This document shows, in pieces, positions 10,743 to 18,024 of a stretch of 64,000 nt of DNA. The notes below the pieces were generated by a model, which saw only the letters and a program-made list of their open reading frames with translations, searched no databases and was not told the origin of the DNA. Both the position numbers and the translations under genes were made by a program. Source of the stretch: Pseudomonas piscis (GTDB taxonomy: Bacteria; Pseudomonadota; Gammaproteobacteria; Pseudomonadales; Pseudomonadaceae); assembly GCF_009380155.1 (NCBI RefSeq), contig NZ_WHUV01000001.1, positions 124,001 to 188,000 of the forward strand, given 5' to 3'. Each line of letters starts with the position of its first letter. The first letter of the stretch is position 1.

Positions 10743-10779
10743 GCGCGGCCTCCAGCCGGTTCGCCTGGCTAGAATTCGT

Positions 10780-10817
10780 ACAACAAGCCACGCCATTCGC
10801 GTGGCTTGTTGTTTTTT
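10780..10817 (+). terminator. Intrinsic terminator in the purEK leader
   Basis: A perfect 14-bp stem (ACAACAAGCCACGC / GCGTGGCTTGTTGT), 5-base loop CATTC and a run of six T residues: a textbook rho-independent terminator. It lies between a -10-like box and the purE ribosome site, about 290 bases past the LysR gene. It therefore looks more like an attenuator, or the end of a short RNA, than the terminator of the LysR gene. Confidence 0.8.
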
Positions 10818-10856
10818 GACGCGCCTGCGGGCGCCCAGAGAGAAAGAGGCACGACG

Positions 10857-11348
<492 letters not shown>

Positions 11349-11359
11349 GGTCGTTGACG

Positions 11360-12442
11360 ATGAAGATCGGTGTAATCGGTGGCGGCCAGCTGGGCCGCAT
11401 GTTGGCCCTGGCGGGAACCCCGCTGGGAATGAACTTCGCTTTCCTCGACCCGGCGCCGGATGCCTGCGCAGCCGCCCTGGGCGAACACCTGCGGGCCGAT
11501 TACGGCGACCAGGACCACCTGCGCCAGCTGGCCGACGAGGTGGACCTGGTGACCTTCGAATTCGAGAGCGTGCCGGCCGAGACCGTGGCCTTCCTGTCGC
11601 AATTCGTGCCGGTCTACCCGAGCGCCGAGGCGCTGCGCATCGCCCGTGACCGCTGGTTCGAGAAGAGCATGTTCAAGGACCTGGGGATTCCCACCCCCGA
11701 GTTCGCCGACATCCAGTCCCAGGCCGACCTGGACGCCGCAGTGGCGCGCATCGGCCTGCCGGCGGTGCTCAAGACCCGGACCCTGGGCTACGACGGCAAG
11801 GGCCAGAAGGTCCTGCGCAGCGCTGCCGATGTCGAGGGCACCTTCGCCGAGCTGGGCAGCGTGCCGTGCCTGCTGGAAGGCTTCGTGCCGTTCACTGGCG
11901 AAGTCTCGCTGATCGCCGTGCGTGCCCGTGATGGCGAGACCCGTTTCTACCCACTGGTGCACAACACCCACGACAGCGGCATCCTGCGCCTGTCGGTGGC
12001 CAGCAGCGATCACCCGTTGCAGGCGCTGGCCGAGGATTACTCCAGCCGCGTGCTCAAGCAACTGGACTACGTGGGTGTGATGGCGTTCGAGTTCTTCGAG
12101 GTGGACGGCGGCCTGAAGGCCAACGAAATCGCCCCGCGGGTGCACAACTCCGGGCACTGGACCACCGAAGGCAGCCAGTGCAGCCAGTTCGAGAACCACC
12201 TGCGGGCGGTTGCCGGCCTGCCGCTGGGTTCCACCGCCAAGGTGGGCGAAAGCGCGATGATCAACTTCATCGGCGAAGTACCGCCGGTGGACCAGGTGAT
12301 CAGCATCGACGACTGCCATCTGCATCACTACGGCAAGGCCTTCAAGGCCGGGCGCAAGGTCGGCCATGCCAACCTGCGCTGCGCCGACCAGGCGACCCTG
12401 CAGGCGCAGATCCTCAAGGTCCAGGCGCTGGTCGCCAAGTAA
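11360..12442 (+). CDS. purK: N5-carboxyaminoimidazole ribonucleotide synthase
   Basis: An ATP-grasp enzyme that joins bicarbonate to AIR to make N5-CAIR, which PurE then rearranges. The 360-residue protein has the N-terminal pre-ATP-grasp motif IGVIGGGQLGRML, the ATP-grasp lid region KTRTLGYDGKGQKVL and the metal-binding segment NEIAPRVHNSGHWT. I start it at ATG 11360 rather than the TTG two codons earlier, because TGAGG (overlapping the purE stop) then has a 9-base spacing. Second gene of the purEK operon, followed by a terminator. Confidence 0.96.
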   Translation: MKIGVIGGGQLGRMLALAGTPLGMNFAFLDPAPDACAAALGEHLRADYGDQDHLRQLADEVDLVTFEFESVPAETVAFLSQFVPVYPSAEALRIARDRWFEKSMFKDLGIPTPEFADIQSQADLDAAVARIGLPAVLKTRTLGYDGKGQKVLRSAADVEGTFAELGSVPCLLEGFVPFTGEVSLIAVRARDGETRFYPLVHNTHDSGILRLSVASSDHPLQALAEDYSSRVLKQLDYVGVMAFEFFEVDGGLKANEIAPRVHNSGHWTTEGSQCSQFENHLRAVAGLPLGSTAKVGESAMINFIGEVPPVDQVISIDDCHLHHYGKAFKAGRKVGHANLRCADQATLQAQILKVQALVAK

Positions 12443-12456
12443 CAAATCCACCGGCT

Positions 12457-12486
12457 GGCGGGAACCTTCGTTTCCCGCCGTTCTCT
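12457..12486 (+). terminator. Terminator of purEK
   Basis: An 8-bp stem GGCGGGAA / TTCCCGCC with a 7-base loop, followed by a T-rich end (GTTCTCT), 15 bases after the purK stop. Confidence 0.7.
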
Positions 12487-12548
12487 GATAGCAGGATGCC
12501 AAGGCGCTGACTAGGCTTTGGTTTACCCACTCCTACAGAGGAACAGCC

Positions 12549-12794
12549 ATGGGCATTATCGGAACCATTTTCATCGGCTTGATCGTTGGTCTGCTGGCGC
12601 GTTTCCTCAAGCCGGGAGACGACAGCATGGGCTGGATCATGACCATCCTGCTGGGTATCGGCGGTTCGCTGGCGGCCACCTACGGCGGCCAGGCGCTGGG
12701 TATCTACCAGGCTGGCCAAGGTGCCGGTTTCTTCGGTGCGCTGGTGGGCGCGATCGTGCTCCTGGTGATCTACGGCTTCATCAAGAAGAACTGA
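12549..12794 (+). CDS. Small GlsB/YeaQ/YmgE-family membrane protein
   Basis: An 81-residue inner-membrane protein with three hydrophobic helices (about 3-20, 28-48 and 60-78) and many glycines. Its pattern, from GIIGTIFIGLIVGLLARFLKPG to the short basic tail KKN, fits the transglycosylase-associated/GlsB family. Members are induced by stress, but their molecular role is not known. ATG 12549 has GAGGAA 8 bases upstream. It is a stand-alone gene between two terminators. Confidence 0.88.
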   Translation: MGIIGTIFIGLIVGLLARFLKPGDDSMGWIMTILLGIGGSLAATYGGQALGIYQAGQGAGFFGALVGAIVLLVIYGFIKKN

Positions 12795-12808
12795 GCCGGT
12801 GCGTCGGT

Positions 12809-12846
12809 CCCCCTTCGCCGCTCGTGCGGAGGGGGCGATTTTCTTC
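12809..12846 (+). terminator. Terminator after the GlsB-like gene
   Basis: A hairpin with a CCCCC / GGGGG base and an inner CGC/GCG stem, followed by CGATTTTCTT. Confidence 0.7.
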
Positions 12847-12930
12847 ATCTGAAACTTCAACGCAGCCCATGGTTTGGGCACTAGAATGCCCGCCTTCTTC
12901 CGTCCTTTCTCTTGACCGAGCCCCACCCTC

Positions 12931-13467
12931 ATGCGTCGTCTCTTGTTGACCCTCGTTCTGCTGGGCTGCGGCCTGGCCCAGGCTGCCGAACTGCCGGAAA
13001 CCGACTGGCTGGAACTGATGCCCAAATCGGACCAGAAAGCCCTGGAGCAGATGCCGGAAATCGATCACAACTCGCCTGAAGCCAACGGCACCTTCACCCA
13101 GAAAGGTGGCTTGAAGCAGAGCAAGGGCCTACCGGCAGTGATGTATTCGACCAAGACCGTGGCGGCCATGAACGGCAAGCAGATCCGCATCGGTGGCTAC
13201 CCGGTGCCATTGGAGGCCGATGCCAAGGGTCACAGCACGCTGTTCTTCCTGGTGCCATACCCGGGGGCCTGCATCCACGTGCCGCCACCGCCGCCCAACC
13301 AGCTGGTGCTGGTGCGTTTTCCCAAGGGCGTGAAGCTCGATGATATCTACACCCCGCTGTGGGTGACCGGCACCCTGAAGGTCGAGAAGGTCAGCAACGA
13401 CCTGGCGGACGCCGCTTACGCCCTGGACGCGGCGAAGGTGCGGGTAGTGCAGGATTCGGATCTGTAG
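12931..13467 (+). CDS. Exported DUF3299 protein
   Basis: A 178-residue protein with a signal peptide (LLLTLVLLGCGLAQA, cleaved before AELPE). The mature part has the conserved core of the DUF3299 family: an IRIGGYPVPLE strand followed by FFLVPYPGACIHVPPPPPNQ, and a later TPLWVTGTLKVEK segment. Its single Cys in GACIHVPPPP is typical of the family. Function is unknown; members are periplasmic and often near transport or lipoprotein genes. No operon partner is visible here. Confidence 0.85.
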   Translation: MRRLLLTLVLLGCGLAQAAELPETDWLELMPKSDQKALEQMPEIDHNSPEANGTFTQKGGLKQSKGLPAVMYSTKTVAAMNGKQIRIGGYPVPLEADAKGHSTLFFLVPYPGACIHVPPPPPNQLVLVRFPKGVKLDDIYTPLWVTGTLKVEKVSNDLADAAYALDAAKVRVVQDSDL

Positions 13468-13479
13468 CCGATAGGAACC

Positions 13480-13507
13480 GTAGCGAGGGAGCAAGCTCCC
13501 TCGCTAC
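13480..13507. repeat. REP palindrome
   Basis: A perfect 13-bp inverted repeat (GTAGCGAGGGAGC / GCTCCCTCGCTAC) with an AA loop, between two converging genes. It is of the usual Pseudomonas REP type and may also end transcription both ways. Confidence 0.8.
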
Positions 13508-13546
13508 GCCCTGCCTGAACACCGGGCCCATCAGCGCAATCGTGGA

Positions 13547-14446
13547 TCAGAGCGCGACGCTGTCGATGCTCACGCTCAAGGTATGGCTGGCGCCGGGAGC
13601 CAGGGTCACGATGTCATCCATCACGTTGGCGGTCTCGATGCACAGCATGCGCTGCCAGCCATCGTCGGCCATGTCACTGAACTGCGCGGCGCGACCGATC
13701 CATGGGTTCCAGATCACTGCGGTGCGCGAGCCCTGGCTGGCCAGGCGGATGCGCCGCTGCCACTGCGGGTCGATGATCGCCAACTGCGCCGGCGCACCCA
13801 GGTAGATGCGGTCGGTCTCCCCGGCAAAATGCAGGTCGCCGTCCTGGCGCTTGGTCGTCCAGTCTTCCAGGGTCTCGATGTAGTCCAGCCCGTCCACGCC
13901 CTCGACATGCACCTGGCGCACGTCGCTGACCGCGAAGTAGCTGTGCAGCGCCTGGCTGATGCTGACGCTTTGATTGCCCAGGTTGTAGCTGCTCAGGCTG
14001 ATGTGCAGTTGCTGGTCGAGGCGGATGAGCAAGCTGGGTTCCACCTGGTGCGGCCAGCCGGGAAAACCTCCGGCGGGGCAGGGCAGGCGCAAGCGCACCA
14101 GCAGGCTGTCGCCTTCGCTCTCGATGCCTTGCAGTTCCCAGTCGGTGGCGCGTACCAGGCCGTGGGCCGGTGCCGCGTCGTCGCCCTGGCGCATGGCCTG
14201 CACGCTTTGCGGGTTGCGTGGCAGGTTGCCGAACCACGGCCAGCACACCGGAACGCCGGCGCGGATGTTCTTGCCGGTCTTGAACTGCGCTTCTTCGTTC
14301 AGCCAGATCAGCGGCGGTTGCCCGGCCACCTGGTAGCTGAGGATGTGCGCGCCCTGCTGGGCCACCAGCAGTTCGGCATCGCCGTGGCGGATGCGCCAGC
14401 AGTTCAGTTGGTCCAGTTGTACTGTTTCAACGTGGGGCGTAGGCAT
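13547..14446 (-). CDS. D-hexose-6-phosphate mutarotase (YeaD-like)
   Basis: A 299-residue aldose-1-epimerase-fold protein that likely interconverts the anomers of glucose-6-phosphate and similar sugars. Family marks: GVPVCWPWFG near residue 65, the catalytic-His segment APAHGLVRATDW near residue 93-104, HSYFAVSD near residue 165, and the catalytic-Glu segment CIETANV near residue 270. No signal peptide, so cytosolic. A thioesterase gene lies just upstream on the same strand (56-base gap), possibly cotranscribed. A REP palindrome follows its stop. Confidence 0.9.
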   Translation of the reverse strand: MPTPHVETVQLDQLNCWRIRHGDAELLVAQQGAHILSYQVAGQPPLIWLNEEAQFKTGKNIRAGVPVCWPWFGNLPRNPQSVQAMRQGDDAAPAHGLVRATDWELQGIESEGDSLLVRLRLPCPAGGFPGWPHQVEPSLLIRLDQQLHISLSSYNLGNQSVSISQALHSYFAVSDVRQVHVEGVDGLDYIETLEDWTTKRQDGDLHFAGETDRIYLGAPAQLAIIDPQWQRRIRLASQGSRTAVIWNPWIGRAAQFSDMADDGWQRMLCIETANVMDDIVTLAPGASHTLSVSIDSVAL

Positions 14447-14502
14447 GGTGGTTCTCGTTCAGAAGGCTTGGGCTGCCATGGACTTCCAGGCAGCCTGCGG
14501 GT

Positions 14503-14907
14503 TCAACGTGCCCTGGGCGGGACCGAGCGGGTACGACCGCTGCCGTCGATGGCGACGAACACGAATACCGCCTCGGTGACCTTGCGCCACTCGCTGGACA
14601 GCGGATCGTCGCTCCACACTTCCACCATCATCTGGATCGAGCTGCGGCCGATCTCCAGGGTCTGGGTGTAGAAGGACAATTGCGCGCCGACGGCCACCGG
14701 TACCAGGAACGCCATGCGATCGATGGCCACGGTGGCTACCCGGCCACCGGCGACGCGACTGGCCATGGCGGTGCCCGCCAGGTCCATCTGGGCCACCAGC
14801 CAGCCACCGAAAATATCGCCGAAACCGTTGGTTTCACGTGGCAGGGCGGTGATTTGCAGGGCCAGGTCGCCTTGCGGGATTGGATCTTCTTGTTCGAGCT
14901 CTATCAT
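14503..14907 (-). CDS. Acyl-CoA thioesterase, hot-dog fold
   Basis: A 134-residue YciA/BFIT-type thioesterase that hydrolyses acyl-CoA to free acid and CoA. The signature NGFGDIFGGWLVAQMDLAG (residues about 27-45) carries the catalytic Asp, and VATVAIDRMAFLVPVAVG is the usual strand pair after it. Cytosolic. Located just upstream of the mutarotase gene on the same strand, though no functional link is plain. Confidence 0.9.
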   Translation of the reverse strand: MIELEQEDPIPQGDLALQITALPRETNGFGDIFGGWLVAQMDLAGTAMASRVAGGRVATVAIDRMAFLVPVAVGAQLSFYTQTLEIGRSSIQMMVEVWSDDPLSSEWRKVTEAVFVFVAIDGSGRTRSVPPRAR

Positions 14908-15214
14908 GCCGAGGGGCCTCTGACCCGTGACGCTTCATGGGTACTTCAGGTGAATAGCCGTCTTCAGGAAAAACGATTCAGCCCGAACATACTACGTTCG
15001 TCACGTTCTTTCGAAGGCGTGCTAGCGGGAAACTCTGCGAAACCGGCTGCTCATGCACAGGAAGAAGCATTGCGCGCCGGGCACTTGGAGTGGGGCATGC
15101 ACTGGTGTTCCTGTCTGGTCTTGCTGGCGCCGGGCGGTTGCCGACGGTCATGAGTACAACGACGTTTTCGCACAACAACCCTTGCCGGGAGCGGCTTTGC
15201 GCGCCGGGCCCTGC
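14908..15214. other. Non-coding stretch between the thioesterase and MFS genes
   Basis: The whole gap is 478 bases (14908-15385). This part shows no supported gene; it must hold the thioesterase promoter. Open frames here have poor codon bias. Confidence 0.4.
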
Positions 15215-15236
15215 GAGTATATCGGTCGATAGACTC
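15215..15236. promoter_or_regulatory. Dyad upstream of the MFS transporter gene
   Basis: GAGTATATCG GT CGATAGACTC is a near-perfect palindrome with one mismatched pair per arm and a 2-base centre: an operator-like site for an unknown dimeric regulator. About 20 bases downstream, TTTGTGCGTC occurs twice in tandem (about 15262-15283). Both lie 100-170 bases before the transporter gene. Confidence 0.4.
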
Positions 15237-15385
15237 CGCGACGACCCGTCTGGTTCGCAATTTTGTGCGTCATTTGTGCGTCGCTGTGTAGGCATTCGAA
15301 CAATTTGCTATCGTGCCGAACCTGCCAGGCCCCAACCAGAGCTGTTGCGGCTTCCAGAACCAACTAATAAGAGAAGCCCCTTGCC

Positions 15386-16684
15386 ATGACCACTGTGCCC
15401 TCCAGCGCCGCGCAAGCAGCGCCTCCCGCTCGTCCCTTGACTCGTAGTGACTACAAGACTCTTTCGCTGTCCGCCCTGGGCGGCGCGCTGGAGTTCTATG
15501 ACTTCATCATCTTCGTGTTCTTCGCCACCGTGGTGGGCAAGCTGTTCTTCCCGGCGGACATGCCCGAATGGCTGCGCCTGATGCAGACCTTCGGCATCTT
15601 CGCCGCGGGCTACCTGGCCCGACCCCTGGGCGGGATCGTCATGGCCCACTTCGGCGACCTGCTGGGGCGCAAGAAGATGTTCACCCTGAGCATCTTCATG
15701 ATGGCGGTGCCGACCCTGATCATGGGCCTGCTGCCCACCTACGAGCAGATCGGCCTGTGGGCACCGGTGCTGCTGTTGCTGATGCGGGTGATCCAGGGTG
15801 CGGCCATCGGTGGTGAAGTGCCCGGGGCCTGGGTGTTCGTTTCCGAGCACGTACCGGCGCGGCACATCGGCTATGCCTGCGGCACCCTGACCTCGGGGCT
15901 GACTGCCGGCATCCTCCTGGGTTCACTGGTGGCCACGGCCATCAACAGCATCTATACCCCGGAAGACGTGGCGGCCTATGCCTGGCGCGTGCCGTTCCTG
16001 CTGGGCGGGGTGTTCGGCCTGTTCTCGGTGTACCTGCGCCGCCTGCTCCACGAGACCCCGGTATTCGCCGAGCTGCAATTGCGCAAGGCCCTGGCCGAGG
16101 AGCTGCCGCTGCGGGCGGTGCTGCGTGACCATCGCGGCGCGATCCTGATCTCCATGCTGCTGACCTGGCTGCTGTCGGCCGGGATCATCGTGGTGATCCT
16201 GATGACCCCCACCGTGCTGCAGACGGTCTACAAGTTCTCGGCCATCACCGCCCTCGAGGCCAACAGCCTGGCCATCGTGTTCCTGAGCCTGGGTTGTGTG
16301 CTGTTCGGCAGCCTGGCCGACCGTTTCGGCGCCGGGCGGGTATTCGTCTTCGGCAGCCTGCTGTTGCTGGCCTCGTCCTGGGTCTTCTACCACGTGCTGC
16401 AGGACAACCCGCACCTGCTGTTCCCGCTCTACGCCCTGACCGGCCTGTGCGTCGGCCTCGTCGGCGCGGTGCCCTACGTGATGGTCCGGGCCTTCCCGGC
16501 GGCGGTGCGCTTCAGCGGCCTGTCGTTCTCCTACAACCTGGCCTACGCGATCTTCGGCGGGCTGACGCCGATGGTGGTGACCTGGATGCTCAAGAGCAGC
16601 CCCATGGCGCCGGCCTACTACGTAGCGATCATCTGCTGCATCGGCCTGCTTTCGGGGCTGTATCTGTGGAAAAAGGACCGCTGA
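15386..16684 (+). CDS. MFS transporter, metabolite:H+ symporter type
   Basis: A 432-residue inner-membrane protein with about 12 hydrophobic helices. It has the MHS-subfamily start LGGALEFYDFIIF (residues about 32-44), the loop 2-3 motif HFGDLLGRKKMF, and a repeat of that motif (SLADRFGAGRVFVFG) in the second half. Relatives carry citrate, proline/betaine or dicarboxylates with H+. The substrate is not visible from sequence. A homologue sits in the same place, before pstS, in P. aeruginosa. The gene ends before a hairpin and the pstS Pho box. Confidence 0.88.
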   Translation: MTTVPSSAAQAAPPARPLTRSDYKTLSLSALGGALEFYDFIIFVFFATVVGKLFFPADMPEWLRLMQTFGIFAAGYLARPLGGIVMAHFGDLLGRKKMFTLSIFMMAVPTLIMGLLPTYEQIGLWAPVLLLLMRVIQGAAIGGEVPGAWVFVSEHVPARHIGYACGTLTSGLTAGILLGSLVATAINSIYTPEDVAAYAWRVPFLLGGVFGLFSVYLRRLLHETPVFAELQLRKALAEELPLRAVLRDHRGAILISMLLTWLLSAGIIVVILMTPTVLQTVYKFSAITALEANSLAIVFLSLGCVLFGSLADRFGAGRVFVFGSLLLLASSWVFYHVLQDNPHLLFPLYALTGLCVGLVGAVPYVMVRAFPAAVRFSGLSFSYNLAYAIFGGLTPMVVTWMLKSSPMAPAYYVAIICCIGLLSGLYLWKKDR

Positions 16685-16730
16685 AACCTGCAGTCGTACC
16701 TGCATGAACGGCGCGCTGCGGCGCTTGTGA

Positions 16731-16770
16731 AAAAAAGGCCGGCTCGCGGGTATCGCGATGCTGGCCTTTC
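16731..16770. terminator. Hairpin between the MFS gene and pstS
   Basis: AAAGGCC and GGCCTTT arms surround an inner stem (TCGCG / CGCGA). A run of seven A at the left end makes it a good terminator on the minus strand; on the plus strand it lacks a T-run, so it may be weak for the MFS gene. Confidence 0.5.
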
Positions 16771-16776
16771 ATCTAA

Positions 16777-16794
16777 TTGTCATATTCCGGACAT
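16777..16794 (+). promoter_or_regulatory. Pho box upstream of pstS
   Basis: TTGTCAT ATTC CGGACAT matches the PhoB box layout CTGTCAT-4 bases-CTGTCAT; the first half is nearly perfect, the second weaker. It lies 67 bases before pstS, the expected place for PhoB activation at low phosphate. Confidence 0.7.
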
Positions 16795-16861
16795 AGAGTG
16801 TTCACACGGCCTACAGATACTTGGCCCCGACTTAACACACCCTATCTGCTAGGAGTAAGGC

Positions 16862-17845
16862 ATGAAACTGAAGCGTTTGATGGCGGCAATGACCTTCGTC
16901 GCCGCTGGCGTTGCGACTGCCCACGCGGTTGCCGCTGTCGACCCTGCTATCCCGAGCTACACCAAGACCACTGGTGTGTCGGGCAACCTGTCCAGCGTCG
17001 GTTCCGATACCCTGGCCAACCTGATGACCCTGTGGGCCGAGCACTACAAGAAAGAATATCCGAACGTAAACATCCAGATTCAGGCCGCTGGCTCCGCCAC
17101 CGCGCCACCCGCGCTGACCGAGGGCACCTCCAACCTGGGCCCTATGAGCCGCAAGATGAAGGACACCGAGCTGGCCGCCTTCGAACAGAAGTACGGCTAC
17201 AAGCCAACCGCCATCCCGGTTGCCGTGGACGCCCTGGCCGTATTCGTGCACAAGGACAACCCGATCCAGCACCTGACCATGGAACAGGTCGACGCGATCT
17301 TCTCCTCGACCCGCCTGTGCGGTGCCAAGGAAGAAGTGAAGACCTGGGGCGACCTGGGCGTGAAGGGCGACCTGGCCAACAAGCCAGTGCAGCTGTTCGG
17401 TCGCAACTCGGTATCCGGCACCTACGGCTACTTCAAGGAAGAAGCCCTGTGCAAAGGCGACTACAAGCCTAACGTCAACGAGCAGCCAGGTTCGGCTTCG
17501 GTCGTGCAGTCCATCAGCTCCTCGCTGAACGGCATCGGCTACTCGGGCATCGGCTACAAGACCGCCAGCGTGAAGACCGTGGCCCTGGCCAAGAAAGGCA
17601 GCAGCGACTTCATCGAAGACACCGAAGAAAACGCCCTGAACGGCAAGTACCCGCTGTCGCGCTTCCTGTACGTCTACGTCAACAAGGCCCCGAACAAGCC
17701 TCTGGCCCCGCTGGAAGCCGAGTTCGTGAAGCTGGTCCTGTCCAAGCAGGGTCAGGAAGTGGTCGTGAAGGACGGTTACATCCCACTGCCAGCCAAAGTC
17801 GCCGCCAAGGCCCTGGCTGACCTGGGTCTGAAAGAGGGCGCATAA
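16862..17845 (+). CDS. pstS: Periplasmic phosphate-binding protein PstS
   Basis: Captures inorganic phosphate in the periplasm and delivers it to the PstCAB ABC importer. The 327-residue protein has a signal peptide ending at AHAVAA. Phosphate-loop elements are visible: GSDTLANLM near residue 48, [11 protein letters not shown] near residue 90, and [12 protein letters not shown] near residue 180. ATG 16862 has TAGGAG 8-10 bases before it. It is preceded by a Pho box and followed by a strong hairpin; pstC lies about 180 bases later with its own Pho box. This arrangement would allow more binding protein than transporter. Confidence 0.95.
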   Translation: MKLKRLMAAMTFVAAGVATAHAVAAVDPAIPSYTKTTGVSGNLSSVGSDTLANLMTLWAEHYKKEYPNVNIQIQAAGSATAPPALTEGTSNLGPMSRKMKDTELAAFEQKYGYKPTAIPVAVDALAVFVHKDNPIQHLTMEQVDAIFSSTRLCGAKEEVKTWGDLGVKGDLANKPVQLFGRNSVSGTYGYFKEEALCKGDYKPNVNEQPGSASVVQSISSSLNGIGYSGIGYKTASVKTVALAKKGSSDFIEDTEENALNGKYPLSRFLYVYVNKAPNKPLAPLEAEFVKLVLSKQGQEVVVKDGYIPLPAKVAAKALADLGLKEGA

Positions 17846-17854
17846 GCCGCCGCC

Positions 17855-17882
17855 GAAGGTCCGGCCTGGCCGGACCTTCTTG
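17855..17882 (+). terminator. Hairpin after pstS
   Basis: A perfect 12-bp stem (GAAGGTCCGGCC / GGCCGGACCTTC) 10 bases after the pstS stop, followed by a short TTCTTG. It probably ends most pstS transcripts. Confidence 0.75.
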
Positions 17883-17984
17883 CAGCAGCCGGCCACTGGG
17901 TCAACCGCCCCGGCCGGCTCCTGCCACCTCCATTTTCTGTCCGCTGCCGGCCCAGCCATGCGGCGGATTTGTTGCGTCACTGCA

Positions 17985-18002
17985 TTGTCATCTTTCTGTC
18001 AT
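17985..18002 (+). promoter_or_regulatory. Pho box upstream of pstC
   Basis: TTGTCAT CTTT CTGTCAT is almost a perfect PhoB box. It ends only 22 bases before ATG 18025, so the -10 box and start of transcription would fall at or beyond that codon (see findings). Confidence 0.85.
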
Positions 18003-18024
18003 ACAGGATCGCTAGGGTGTGCGC

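Noticed and set aside
16777..18002. Further Pho boxes between pstS and pstC
   Set aside because: Only the two sites listed show both heptamers at the right spacing; other TGTCA matches lack a second half.
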